Assembly: GCF_026967925.1 (NCBI RefSeq)
Contig: NZ_JAPVBI010000001.1
Span: 1,083,613 to 1,147,612, forward strand
Direction of reading: 5' to 3'
DNA: 64,000 bases
Origin: Modestobacter sp. VKM Ac-2985
GTDB taxonomy: Bacteria > Actinomycetota > Actinomycetes > Mycobacteriales > Geodermatophilaceae
The notes beneath the pieces are model-generated. The model saw only the letters and a list, made by a program, of their open reading frames with translations. It was not told where the DNA came from and made no database searches. The stretch's first letter is position 1, and every line of letters begins with the position of its first letter. Positions 25,426-33,292 of the stretch are shown here, piece after piece. Made by a program: the position numbers and the translations under genes.

Positions 25426-25501
25426 GGCCATTTCCGGAATTCGCCGGTCCGCGGACGGGGCCTGAGCGCTGTCGGTGTCGCCGCGTAGGGTCACCCGGGC
25501 G

Positions 25502-25518
25502 AAGGCAAGGCAAGCCTT
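25502..25518 (+). promoter_or_regulatory. Iron-box-like site (DtxR/IdeR type)
   Basis: AAGGCAAGGCAAGCCTT matches 11 of 17 positions of the DtxR/IdeR consensus (TAGGTTAGGCTAACCTA), keeping the AGG…CCT arms. It sits just after a TAGGGT -10-like box (25486–25491) and before the ribosome site of a siderophore-interacting protein gene, where an iron repressor would act. Confidence 0.55.
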
Positions 25519-25540
25519 CCCTGACCCCGAGGAGGCCGTC

Positions 25541-26404
25541 GTGGCCAGTCCGACGAAGAGCGACCGGGTGCGCCGCACCCGCGTGGCCCGGGTGGGCGAG
25601 GTGCTGCGCACCTCCCGTGTCACCCCGCACATGATCCGGGTCGTCCTGGGCGGCGAGGGCCTGGCCGGCTTCGCGGCCGACGAGTTCACCGACCACTACG
25701 TGAAGCTGCTCTTCCCCCCGGCCGGGGCCCCCTACGGCGTCCCGTTCGACCCCGACCAGGTCCGCGCCGAGCTGCCGGCCGAGCTGTGGCCGGTCACCCG
25801 CACCTACACCGTGCGGGTCTGGGACGCGGCCGCGGGCGAGCTGACGATCGACTTCGTGCACCACGGTGACACCGGCCTGGCCGGGCCGTGGGCGGCGAAC
25901 GCGCGGCCCGGCGACCGGATCCAGCTGTCCGGCCCCGGCGGTGCGTACACCCCGAGCCCGGACGCCGACTGGCACCTGCTGGTCGGTGACGAGAGCGCGC
26001 TGCCGGCGATCGGCGCCGCCCTGCCCCGGCTGCCCGCCGGCGTGCCCTCCTTCGTCTTCGTGGAGGTCGAGGGCCCGGCCGAGCAGCAGTCGGACCTCCC
26101 GCTGGACGACGCGGTCACCGTCGTCTGGGTGCACCGTGGGGACGGCGCTCCGGGGGAGGCCCTGGTGACCGCGGTGAAGGCGGTTCAGCTGCCGGCCGGC
26201 ACGGGGCACGTGTTCGTGCACGGGGAGGCGGGCCTGGTGAAGGAGCTGCGGCTGCACCTGCGCACCGAGCGCGGGCTCGACCCGGCGTTCACCTCGATCT
26301 CCGGCTACTGGCGGCAGGGGCGCACCGAGGACCGCTGGCAGGCGGAGAAGCCGGAGTGGAACGCCGAGGTCGAGGCGGCCGAACAGGCGCTCGCCGCCGG
26401 CTGA
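25541..26404 (+). CDS. Siderophore-interacting protein (FAD-binding ferric-siderophore reductase)
   Basis: 287-residue ViuB/SIP-family reductase. An N-terminal FAD-binding barrel (VTPHMIRVVLGG; RTYTVRVWD; DFVHHGDTGLAGPWA) is followed by an NAD(P)H-binding domain (LLVGDESALPAIGAAL) and the C-terminal ISGYWRQGRTED motif typical of SIP. It releases iron from imported siderophores by reduction. GTG 25541 follows AGGAGG with a 5-nt spacer. An iron-box-like site lies 22 bp upstream. No transporter genes are adjacent. Confidence 0.9.
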   Translation: MASPTKSDRVRRTRVARVGEVLRTSRVTPHMIRVVLGGEGLAGFAADEFTDHYVKLLFPPAGAPYGVPFDPDQVRAELPAELWPVTRTYTVRVWDAAAGELTIDFVHHGDTGLAGPWAANARPGDRIQLSGPGGAYTPSPDADWHLLVGDESALPAIGAALPRLPAGVPSFVFVEVEGPAEQQSDLPLDDAVTVVWVHRGDGAPGEALVTAVKAVQLPAGTGHVFVHGEAGLVKELRLHLRTERGLDPAFTSISGYWRQGRTEDRWQAEKPEWNAEVEAAEQALAAG

Positions 26405-26409
26405 GCGGC

Positions 26410-26423
26410 GTCCGACCTCGGAC
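26410..26423. terminator. Small hairpin between convergent genes
   Basis: GTCCGA–CC–TCGGAC at 26410–26423, six bases after the SIP stop and before the ypfJ remnant. Possible bidirectional terminator; short. Confidence 0.35.
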
Positions 26424-26472
26424 CGTGGCCGGCGGTGTCCCGCTGGACCCGGGTGACGTGGTGCCGCTCCCC

Positions 26473-27169
26473 TCAGCCGAGGTCGTCGGTGCCGAAGGTG
26501 TCGCACTGCGCCGGGTCACCGGTGGCGTAGCCGGTGCTGAACCACTGACGGCGCTGCTCCGAGGAGCCGTGGGTGAACGCGTCCTCGTCGACGGTGCCGC
26601 CGCCGAGCTCGGTCTGGATGAAGTCGTCGCCGATCCGCCCGGCGGTGTCCAGGGCGCGGTCGATGTCGTCGTCGGTGATCTCCGCGATCAGCGGTGCACC
26701 GGAGTCGTCGGGCACCGACTCGGCGGCGTACGCCCAGGTGCCGGCGTAGCAGTCGGCCTGCAGCTCCAGGCGCACGGTGCCGCTGGTGGGCCGGGCCTCC
26801 CCAGGGGTGACCAGCCGGCTGGTGCCCAGCAGGGTCTGCACGTGGTGGCCGTACTCGTGGCCCAGCACGTAGGCGTTGACGAACGCGCCGCCCTCGGCGC
26901 CGAACCGGGTCTGCAGGTCGTCGAAGCAGCTCAGGTCGATGTAGACCTGCTCGGCGGCCGGGCAGTAGAACGGGCCCACACCGCTGGTCGCCCCGCCGCA
27001 GCCGGTCTGCACGGTGCCGGCGAAGAACACGGTGTCCGCCGGGCGGTGGTCGGGGCCGAGAACGGCGCTCCAGTGGTCCTGGATCGACTCGATGTCGGCC
27101 ACCGCCTCCCCGCCCTCGGCGGTCCTGCACGCCCGAGGTGTCCAGCCGGGCGTTCTCACGGAACCTCAT
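26473..27169 (-). pseudogene. ypfJ: Neutral zinc metallopeptidase (YpfJ family), frameshifted with an internal deletion
   Basis: The catalytic part is intact in one frame: AYVLGHEYGHHVQTLLG (HExxH) with LELQADCYAGTWA and cysteines as in YpfJ. The family N-terminus MRFRENARLDTSGVQDRRG lies in another frame, starting at ATG 27169 with AGGAGG upstream. From that ATG the reading runs out of frame with the peptidase. The Gly-rich linker and membrane helix that normally follow DRRG are missing. A deletion within GGGCGGGGAGGCGGTGG-like sequence explains both faults. A GTG at 27159 would give a soluble 228-aa product without the anchor. Probably non-functional, unless the consensus sequence collapsed there. 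Confidence 0.7.
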
Positions 27170-27325
27170 CGGGTGGGGACCTCCTGGTCGGCGGTGGACG
27201 GGGTGGAGGTGACCTCGACCGAGCCGCGCACCTCGACCATGGACTCACTGGACTGCGCGGAGCACTCTGCCCGGGCCGCTACGGCCGCGCACGCCGACGT
27301 CGTGCGGCCGGTCGGCGCCGGGCCC

Positions 27326-27331
27326 TAGGGT
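27326..27331 (+). promoter_or_regulatory. -10 box for leaderless nitroreductase-family gene
   Basis: TAGGGT followed by exactly 6 nt and ATG 27338, with no ribosome-binding sequence. Confidence 0.5.
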
Positions 27332-27337
27332 CGCGTC

Positions 27338-27784
27338 ATGCCCGTCGACGGTGAGTACGAGCCGAGTCCGGAGAAGTGGGTCCGCGACCAGGTGGAGGTC
27401 TACGAGCGCACCGGTGGCCGGGAGGGCAACACGCTGCCCGGCCGCACCGAGCCGGTCGTCGTCTTCACCACCCGCGGCGCCAAGAGCGGCAAGGTCCGCA
27501 AGAACCCGCTGATGAAGGTCGAGCACGACGGCGTCTACGCGATGGTCGCCTCCCAGGGCGGCGCGCCGAAGCACCCGACCTGGTACTTCAACCTCAGGGC
27601 GCACCCCGACGAGGTCACCGTGCAGGACGGCGACCGCGTCTGGGACGGCGTGGCGCGTGAGGTCACCGGCGAGGAGAAGTCGGTGTGGTGGGAGCGGGCG
27701 GTCGCGGCGTTCCCCGACTACGCGGAGTACCAGCGCAAGACCGACCGGGAGATCCCGGTCGTGCTCGTCGAGCCGAAGAGCTGA
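27338..27784 (+). CDS. Nitroreductase/deazaflavin (F420)-dependent oxidoreductase, Ddn family
   Basis: 148 residues matching the Ddn-like split-barrel family. Signatures are VFTTRGAKSGKVRKNPLMKV (the F420-phosphate loop) and HPTWYFNLRAHPDEVTVQDG. Relatives in M. tuberculosis reduce quinones or nitro compounds with reduced F420. The substrate here is unknown. The gene seems leaderless. Its stop TGA shares three bases with the CTG from which the next gene appears to start. Confidence 0.9.
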   Translation: MPVDGEYEPSPEKWVRDQVEVYERTGGREGNTLPGRTEPVVVFTTRGAKSGKVRKNPLMKVEHDGVYAMVASQGGAPKHPTWYFNLRAHPDEVTVQDGDRVWDGVAREVTGEEKSVWWERAVAAFPDYAEYQRKTDREIPVVLVEPKS

Positions 27785-28605
27785 ACGCCCACGGTCCGGT
27801 CGTCGTCGTCACCGGGGCCAGCGACGGCATCGGTGCGGCCGCGGCCCGCCGGCTGCACCGCAGCGGCGCCCAGGTGGTGGTGGTCGGCCGGTCGCCGGAG
27901 AAGACCGCCGCGGTCGCCGCCGAGCTGGACGGCGCCCGGTCGGCGACCGTCGACCTCGCCCGGCTGGACGACGTCCGGCGGCTGGCTGCCGAGCTGGCCG
28001 AGCTGCCCCGGATCGACGTCCTCGCGCACAACGCCGGGGCTTCCTTCGCCCGGCGCGAGCTGACCGAGGACGGCCACGAACGGACCGCCCAGGTCGACCA
28101 CCTCGGGCCCTACCTGCTCACCCGGCTGCTCGAGGACCAGCTGCGCGCCTCGGGAGCGCGGGTGGTGACCACCTCGTCGTTCATGCACTGGGCCGGCGGG
28201 GCGCGGCGCGGTCACCTGCTCGACCGGGTCGGCCCCCACCTCGCCAGCCGCGCCTACGCCCGGGCGAAGTGGTGCAACGTGCTGTTCACCCGGGAGCTGG
28301 CCCGCCGGTGGGCCCCGGAGGTCAGCGCGACGTGCTTCGACCCGGGCGCGGTCGCCTCGTCGTTCGGGACGACCTCCGGCGGCATCACCGGCCTGGTGTT
28401 CCGGACGCCGCTGACCGCCTTCATGCGGACCCCGGCCCAGGGCGCGGACACCCTGGTCTGGCTGGCCACCGCGGACGACGGCTGGCGCAACGGCGGGCAC
28501 CACGCGGACCGGTCACCGGCCTGGACGGCGCCGTCGGCCAGGGACGACGCCCGGGCCCGCGAGCTGTGGGAGGTGTCGGCGCGACTGGTGGGCCTGCCGG
28601 CCTGA
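27781..28605 (+). CDS. Short-chain dehydrogenase/reductase (probable CTG start)
   Basis: Rossmann-fold oxidoreductase of 274 aa: cofactor loop TGASDGIG near residue 11–18, NAG (HNAGA), a catalytic Ser region (TTSSFMHWAGG) and YARAK (YxxxK). Closest in look to retinol dehydrogenase/WW-oxidoreductase-like SDRs. The first beta strand PVVVVTG begins only five codons after CTG 27781. No ATG, GTG or TTG lies between, and an upstream GTG (27685) would force a 100-nt overlap with the previous gene. CTG overlapping the prior stop (CTGA) is therefore the best start, exactly as for the gene at 410. Confidence 0.85.
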   Translation: MNAHGPVVVVTGASDGIGAAAARRLHRSGAQVVVVGRSPEKTAAVAAELDGARSATVDLARLDDVRRLAAELAELPRIDVLAHNAGASFARRELTEDGHERTAQVDHLGPYLLTRLLEDQLRASGARVVTTSSFMHWAGGARRGHLLDRVGPHLASRAYARAKWCNVLFTRELARRWAPEVSATCFDPGAVASSFGTTSGGITGLVFRTPLTAFMRTPAQGADTLVWLATADDGWRNGGHHADRSPAWTAPSARDDARARELWEVSARLVGLPA

Positions 28606-28608
28606 GTC

Positions 28609-28627
28609 GGCCCGCCGCCGGCGGGCC
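28609..28627. terminator. Hairpin between convergent SDR and aldo/keto reductase genes
   Basis: GGCCCGCC (28609–28616), loop GCC, GGCGGGCC (28620–28627): a perfect 8-bp stem in the 32-bp gap. Bidirectional terminator likely. Confidence 0.6.
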
Positions 28628-28637
28628 CACCCCGGAC

Positions 28638-29609
28638 TCAGGAGAAGCCGACCACCGCGTGCGGGGTGTAGGGCTCCTCGAGCCGGGCGATCTCCTCCGC
28701 CGACAGCCGCAGCTCCACCGCCGCGACCGCGTCGTCCAGGTGGCGGTCCTGGGTGACGCCGACGATCGGCGCGGTCACCACCGGCTTGCTGAGCACCCAG
28801 GCGAGGGCGACCTGCGCCCGGGGCACCCCACGGGCCTCCGCGACCTCGGCCACCCGCCCGACGATCACCCGGTCCTCGTCGTTGTAGAGCCTGCTGCCGA
28901 ACTCGTCGGTCTCCGACCGGTTGGTCTGGGAGTCCCAGTCGCGGGTCAGCCGGCCGCGGGCCAGCGGGCTCCACGGGATCACCCCGATGCCCTCGTCGGC
29001 GCAGAGCGGCAGCATCTCCCGCTCCTCCTCGCGGTTGAGCAGGTTGTAGTGGTCCTGCATGGACACGAACCGGTGCCAGCCGTGCTCGCCGGCCCGGTGC
29101 AGCGCCTTGCTGAACTGCCAGGCCCACATGCTGGAGGCGCCGAGGTAGCGCACCTTCCCCGAGCGCACCGCGGAGTCCAGCGCCTCCAGCGTCTCCTCGA
29201 TCGGCGTCGCCGGGTCCCAGCGGTGGATCTGGTACAGGTCGACGTAGTCGGTGCCCAGCCGGGTGAGGCTGGCGTCGAGCTCGGCCAGGACCGCCTTGCG
29301 GGAGAGCCCGGCGCCGTTCGGCCCCGGCCGCATCCGACCGTGCACCTTCGTCGCCAGGACGACGTCCTCCCGGTCGGCGAAGTCGCGGATCGCGCGGCCG
29401 GTGATCTCCTCGCTGGAGCCGGCCGAGTAGACGTTCGCGGTGTCGAAGAAGGTGATCCCGGCGGCGAGCGCCTTCTCGATGACGGCCCGGCTCTCCTCCT
29501 CGGGCAGGCTCCACGGGTGCCCGCCGCGGGCGGGGTCGCCGAAGCTCATCATCCCGAGACAGAGGCGGGACACCTGCAGGCCGGTGCTGCCCAGACGCGT
29601 GTACTCCAT
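28638..29609 (-). CDS. Aldo/keto reductase
   Basis: A (beta/alpha)8 NADPH oxidoreductase of 323 aa. Motifs: GITFFDTANVYSAGSSEE (catalytic Asp and Tyr), LATKVHG (catalytic Lys), DLYQIHRWD (His) and VIPWSPLARGRL (cofactor loop). It resembles the YajO/AKR13-like group; the natural substrate cannot be named. ATG 29609 follows AGGAGAGG. It is followed upstream on the same strand by a winged-helix gene with a 49-bp gap. Confidence 0.88.
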   Translation of the reverse strand: MEYTRLGSTGLQVSRLCLGMMSFGDPARGGHPWSLPEEESRAVIEKALAAGITFFDTANVYSAGSSEEITGRAIRDFADREDVVLATKVHGRMRPGPNGAGLSRKAVLAELDASLTRLGTDYVDLYQIHRWDPATPIEETLEALDSAVRSGKVRYLGASSMWAWQFSKALHRAGEHGWHRFVSMQDHYNLLNREEEREMLPLCADEGIGVIPWSPLARGRLTRDWDSQTNRSETDEFGSRLYNDEDRVIVGRVAEVAEARGVPRAQVALAWVLSKPVVTAPIVGVTQDRHLDDAVAAVELRLSAEEIARLEEPYTPHAVVGFS

Positions 29610-29658
29610 GGCCTCTCCTTCCCCCGGCGTGGCCGCGCGCAACCCCGGGCGGCCGAGC

Positions 29659-30711
29659 TCAGGGCAGCTCGGCGTACCGCTCCTGCACGGCGGCCAGCAC
29701 CGTCGCGGGCAGCTCGGTGAACGGCTCCAGCTCGATCGCCCGGGCCTTGCCGCGGCCCACCCGCCAGACGCCCACGACGCGACCCCGGTGCACCGCGGTG
29801 GCCCGGAACACCCCGTTCTTGCCGGGCACGATCCGGTCGGCGAACGCGGCCGGCACGGTGCAGCTGCGGTCGGCGTAGCCGAGCACCAGCTCGTCGAAGC
29901 CGGGCAGCAGGTGCACGCCGTCGGCCTCGGCGCGGGCGGCGGCGAGCCGGGCGGGCGTGGCCGGGTCCAGCCAGTGCTCGGTGCCGTCGACGACGAGGCG
30001 CTCCAGCTGCGGTGCGGCGATCGCCAGCCCGGCCTTGACGTCGCGGACGAGGACCCCGGCCCAGCGGACCAGGTCCGGCACGGCCGCCGGGCCGTGCGAG
30101 GTGAAGAACCGCAGGGCCAGCTCGCCGAGGGCCTCCTCGCGCTCCAGGCTGCGGGGGCTGGGCACCCACTCGTCGAGCAGCACGAACTGCTGGTCGCCGT
30201 CGGCGGTCGGGCCGAGCACCAGCGTGCCGGTCTGGGACAGGTACCAGAGCAGGTGGTAGCCGCGTTGACCGGTCGTGGGCACGCCGCCGGTCGAGATCGC
30301 GGCGAGGAGCTCGGCCCGGGACGACCGTCCACCGCCACTGAGCGCATCGACGGCCAGCTCCCGTGCCCGCTCGATCTCGGCGTCGGTGATGCCCAGTGCT
30401 GCCCGTCTGGCGGACGCGCCGGCCAGGACCCGCGGGCCGAGCAGCTCCAGCATCCAGGGCAGGTCCTCGGCGGCGGTGAGGTGCAGCGTGCCGCGCATCG
30501 GCCAGGACCGGACCACCTCGCCGGCGTCCAGCGCGGCCTGGACCGCGGCCCGCGTGCCACCGACGGTGCGCAGCGCGACCGAGGTCAGCGCACCGGGCAG
30601 GTCCTGCCCCTGGACGGCGGTCGACCAGCGCACCGCCTCGGCCGGGGTCGGGCACCGTTCACCGATCAGCCGCTGCGCCGCCATCCGCAGCTGGGCCAGC
30701 TCCACCGTCAT
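29659..30711 (-). CDS. Winged-helix DNA-binding domain-containing protein (HTH_42, AlkX-like)
   Basis: 350 residues matching the HTH_42 family: early QRLIGE and WSTAVQGQDLPGAL, then the hallmark VRSWPMRGTLHLTAAEDL and a C-terminal GVFRATAVHRGRVVGVWR. Relatives (YcaQ/AlkX and AlkZ) are DNA glycosylases that unhook crosslinks or remove alkylated bases. The essential Gln-x-Gln motif of those enzymes could correspond to VQGQDLPG here. Whether this member is a glycosylase is not shown. A CAGGGT box six bases before the ATG suggests leaderless expression. Confidence 0.8.
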   Translation of the reverse strand: MTVELAQLRMAAQRLIGERCPTPAEAVRWSTAVQGQDLPGALTSVALRTVGGTRAAVQAALDAGEVVRSWPMRGTLHLTAAEDLPWMLELLGPRVLAGASARRAALGITDAEIERARELAVDALSGGGRSSRAELLAAISTGGVPTTGQRGYHLLWYLSQTGTLVLGPTADGDQQFVLLDEWVPSPRSLEREEALGELALRFFTSHGPAAVPDLVRWAGVLVRDVKAGLAIAAPQLERLVVDGTEHWLDPATPARLAAARAEADGVHLLPGFDELVLGYADRSCTVPAAFADRIVPGKNGVFRATAVHRGRVVGVWRVGRGKARAIELEPFTELPATVLAAVQERYAELP

Positions 30712-30762
30712 GCCGACACCCTGGCAGCCGGTGCCGACAGTGCGGGTCGGCGCACGGTCCGG

Positions 30763-31302
30763 TCAGCGGACCAGGTGCAGGTAGACCAGGTCCTCGGCGT
30801 CGGGCTCGGTGGTGAGCGGGTCGAACCCGACCGCGGTCGCCGTCCGCAGGCTGGCGGTGTTGTCCGGCTCGATGCCGAGCACGAACTGCTCGACGTCGGC
30901 CAGCGCGTCGGCCGTGCCCAGGGCCCGCAGCGTGGCCGCCCCGTACCCGCGGCGCCAGCGGGCCGGGTCGACCACGTACGCGGCGCCCATCGTGCGGCGC
31001 TCGTCGACGGCGGTGACCCGGTTGGTGGCCGGGTCCCACTGGGTCCAGCGGTCGTAGACGTCACCGCCGATCAGCGCGACCGGGTCGCCGTCGGCGTCCA
31101 GCGCGACGCAGGAGTGCGCGCGCAGCACGGTCCGGCCGCGGAACTCCTCGCCCCGGGCGGCGGTGCGCAACGCCAGCTCGCGCTCGGGCCAGCTGCGGCC
31201 GCCCAGCCGCCGCCGCACCACCGGGTGGTCGAACCAGGGCAGCACCCGCGGCAGCAGCTCGGGCTCGAACGGCACCAGCCGGGGCGTCGGACATGCGGGC
31301 AC
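30763..31302 (-). CDS. GNAT-family N-acetyltransferase
   Basis: Acetyl-CoA-dependent transferase of about 179 aa. The C-terminal half has the GNAT core: AAYVVDPARWRRGYGAATLRAL (acetyl-CoA loop R/Q-x-x-G-x-G/A variant) and GIEPDNTASLRTATAVGF (NxxS motif). The N-terminus RLVPFEPELLPRVLPWFDHP, continuing VVRRRLG, is typical of RimJ-like members. The start is uncertain: GTG 31302 has AGGG seven bases upstream, while GTG 31326 or TTG 31347 would add 8 or 15 residues without family support. It is divergent from the 2OG oxygenase gene. Confidence 0.8.
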   Translation of the reverse strand: MPACPTPRLVPFEPELLPRVLPWFDHPVVRRRLGGRSWPERELALRTAARGEEFRGRTVLRAHSCVALDADGDPVALIGGDVYDRWTQWDPATNRVTAVDERRTMGAAYVVDPARWRRGYGAATLRALGTADALADVEQFVLGIEPDNTASLRTATAVGFDPLTTEPDAEDLVYLHLVR

Positions 31303-31391
31303 CTCCTCACCCTGCAACACCGTCACGGCGACGTCATCCGGAGGCAACGACGGGCCCCTAACGTCGCAGGCTCGCCGGGGAGAGGAAGCCG

Positions 31392-32309
31392 ATGACCACC
31401 ATCCCGCTGGTCGACCTGACCCCGTGGACCGCCGGTGACCCGGACGCCCGGCGGAGGGTGGCCACCGACGTCGACCGGGCCCTGTGCGAGGTCGGCGTCC
31501 TGATGCTCACCGGCCATCCGATCAGCTCCGCCCTCCTCTCCTGCGTGCGGGAGGAGGCGCGGTCCTTCTTCGCGCAGCCGCCGGCCGTCAAGGCGGCGCT
31601 GGCCTGCTTCCCGGGTGGGCGCGGTTGGGTGCCCCCTGGTCCCGCCCGCAGGTCCGCGCCGCCGCCGGACCTCAAGGAGCAGTTCGGCTTCGGCCCGGAG
31701 CCCCGACCCGATCCCGGTGCCTGGCCGGCGGGCACCCCCAGCCTGCGGCCGGCCGCGACCGCCTTCGCCGTCCGCTGTGCAGCGCTCGCCGCGGAGCTGC
31801 TGCGGGTCCTCGCCCTGGCGCTGGACCTGGACGAGGAGTTCTTCGTGTCGCGCTGTCCCGCGGACGCCTGGTGCGCCGACCTCACCTGGCACCCGGGACG
31901 GGAGGCCGTCGGGTCGGTGGCGCCGGGTCAGCTGCGGGTCGGCCCGCACACCGATGACGGCGTGCTGACGCTGACCGACCGCCAGGCCGGGCTGGGTGGG
32001 CTGCAGATCCGCACGCCGGACGGCGCGTGGGTCGACGCACCGCACGTGCCCGGTGCGCTCACCGTCAACGCCGGGGACCTGCTGGCCCGCTGGACCGGCG
32101 ACCGCTGGCGCTCCGCGCCGCACCGGGTGCTGCCGCCGCCGGTCGAGGCCCCCGCCGAGGAGCTGCTCTCCCTCGCGCTCCGCCAGGACGCCGATCCGCT
32201 CGCCGTCGTCGAACGGCTGCCCACCGCAGCGGCCGGGCCCACCCGCTACCCGCCGGTGACCGTCGGGGAGTTCCTCCGGGAACGGCGGGAGTCCGTCCCC
32301 GTCGGCTGA
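31392..32309 (+). CDS. 2-oxoglutarate/Fe(II) oxygenase, isopenicillin N synthase-like
   Basis: 305-residue non-haem iron enzyme. IPLVDLTPW at the start and GVLMLTGHPI match the DIOX_N part; the iron ligands are seen in PHTDDGVLTLTD (HxD) and SAPHRVLPP (distal His). A conserved Arg-x-Ser in these enzymes may be replaced here. The product cannot be named; relatives include desaturases, hydroxylases and ethylene-forming enzymes. ATG 31392 follows GGAGAGGAAG. It stands alone, with no biosynthetic cluster around it. Confidence 0.85.
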   Translation: MTTIPLVDLTPWTAGDPDARRRVATDVDRALCEVGVLMLTGHPISSALLSCVREEARSFFAQPPAVKAALACFPGGRGWVPPGPARRSAPPPDLKEQFGFGPEPRPDPGAWPAGTPSLRPAATAFAVRCAALAAELLRVLALALDLDEEFFVSRCPADAWCADLTWHPGREAVGSVAPGQLRVGPHTDDGVLTLTDRQAGLGGLQIRTPDGAWVDAPHVPGALTVNAGDLLARWTGDRWRSAPHRVLPPPVEAPAEELLSLALRQDADPLAVVERLPTAAAGPTRYPPVTVGEFLRERRESVPVG

Positions 32310-32314
32310 CGTCG

Positions 32315-32320
32315 TACCGT
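32315..32320 (+). promoter_or_regulatory. -10 box for the small membrane protein gene
   Basis: TACCGT followed by 6 nt and ATG 32327: a leaderless arrangement. Confidence 0.45.
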
Positions 32321-32326
32321 GCTCGC

Positions 32327-32446
32327 ATGATGGGGATGGGCAACCTCGGCCCGGAGGGACGACGCCGGCAGCGGCTGGTCGCCGGGATCATCGTGGCGGC
32401 GATGCTGCTGGCCGCCGGAGCGGTGCTGTTCAGCGGCGTCCTGTGA
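32327..32446 (+). CDS. Small single-span membrane protein (39 aa)
   Basis: A short gene just after the oxygenase. It has a basic N-terminus (GPEGRRRQR) and one hydrophobic helix (LVAGIIVAAMLLAAGAVLF), so it is probably an inner-membrane microprotein with its N-terminus inside. A -10 box (TACCGT) six bases before the start and a 4-nt overlap with the DUF1801 gene (GTGA) argue that it is real and cotranscribed with that gene. I recognise no family. Confidence 0.6.
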   Translation: MMGMGNLGPEGRRRQRLVAGIIVAAMLLAAGAVLFSGVL

Positions 32447-32874
32447 CCGACGGCGACCCGGACGTCGACGCCTGGTTCGCCGCAGCCGGCTCGCGGGAGG
32501 CCGAGCTGCGGGCCACCGACGCGCTGGTGCAGGCCGCCGCGCCCGGCATCGACCGCCAGCTCGTGCCGATGGGTAGTGGGCAGGTGCTCGGGTACGGCCT
32601 GATGCCCTACCGGCCGCGGTCGGCGAAGGAGACCACGACGTGGCCGCTGATCGCACTGGCGGCGCAGAAGCGGCACATGTCGCTCTACGTGTCGGCCGTC
32701 GTGGACGGCGCCTACCTGGCCGAGTCGCGGGCGGCGCAGCTGGGGAAGGTGTCCTGCGGCAAGAGCTGCATCCGCTTCACCTCCCTGGACGAGGTGGACA
32801 CGGCCGCGCTGGACCAGCTGCTGCGCGACGCCGTGGCCAGCACCGACCGCGGGGAGAACGGCTTCTCCGGCTGA
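32443..32874 (+). CDS. DUF1801 domain-containing protein
   Basis: 143 residues with the YdhG-like fold pattern of DUF1801: alternating beta strands and helices, GQVLGYGLMPY, TTWPLIALAAQKRHMSLYVSA, and GKSCIRFTSLDEVD near the end. Related domains bind iron or small ligands in other lineages; no function is established. GTG 32443 overlaps the small membrane protein stop, so the two are likely translated together. The 167-bp gap after it shows no clear signal. Confidence 0.82.
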   Translation: MTDGDPDVDAWFAAAGSREAELRATDALVQAAAPGIDRQLVPMGSGQVLGYGLMPYRPRSAKETTTWPLIALAAQKRHMSLYVSAVVDGAYLAESRAAQLGKVSCGKSCIRFTSLDEVDTAALDQLLRDAVASTDRGENGFSG

Positions 32875-33041
32875 CCCGCCCGTCCCAGCGGAGCGAGCAC
32901 CTCGTCGTCGCCCTCCGCAGCCGGACCGGGTCCTAGGTCCCTGGTGGGTGTGCCGGCGGCGGGGCAGCCTGGTGCCGGAGCAGGACCCCGGGGGACGGGC
33001 CGGTCGGCGGCGCGCGGGGCACGAGCACCGGAGGGCCCACG

Positions 33042-33251
33042 ATGCCGTTGGCCGTGCTGCACACCGTCACGCCCGACCCCGCCGTCGACCTGGCGGTCGA
33101 CCGGCTGGCCGACGAGTTCGGGGAGCGGCCCCAGGTGGTCCGGCCCGTGGTGCAGGAGTGCAGGCGGCAGCTCAGCGGGGCTCCGGCCGGGGCGCTGCCC
33201 GAGCTCGTCGAGCGGCTCGCCCGGCACCGCCTCCGGGGCCCGGTGGACTGA
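33042..33251 (+). CDS. Small three-helix-bundle protein (69 aa)
   Basis: The pattern AVDRLADEFGERPQVVRPVVQE…LPELVERLARHRLR matches the small actinobacterial three-helix-bundle dimerisation proteins, in which a helix pair is followed by a short acidic or Ser loop and a third helix. The role is unknown. ATG 33042 has CGGAGGG upstream. It is monocistronic or runs on to the ABC-F gene 42 bp downstream. Confidence 0.6.
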   Translation: MPLAVLHTVTPDPAVDLAVDRLADEFGERPQVVRPVVQECRRQLSGAPAGALPELVERLARHRLRGPVD

Positions 33252-33292
33252 CCGCCGGGAACCCGATGGCGCCGTCGGCGATGATGGCGGGC

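Noticed and set aside
27166-27240. 24-codon frame (minus strand) overlapping the ypfJ ATG by ATGA
   Set aside because: It could be a leader peptide, but it contains no attenuator signal or ribosome site of its own and the downstream gene is broken. Likely chance.
32027-32326. Reading frame upstream of the 39-aa membrane protein as one longer gene
   Set aside because: It overlaps the end of the oxygenase gene and is Arg/Pro/Gly-rich. The real start at 32327 has its own -10 box at 6 nt.
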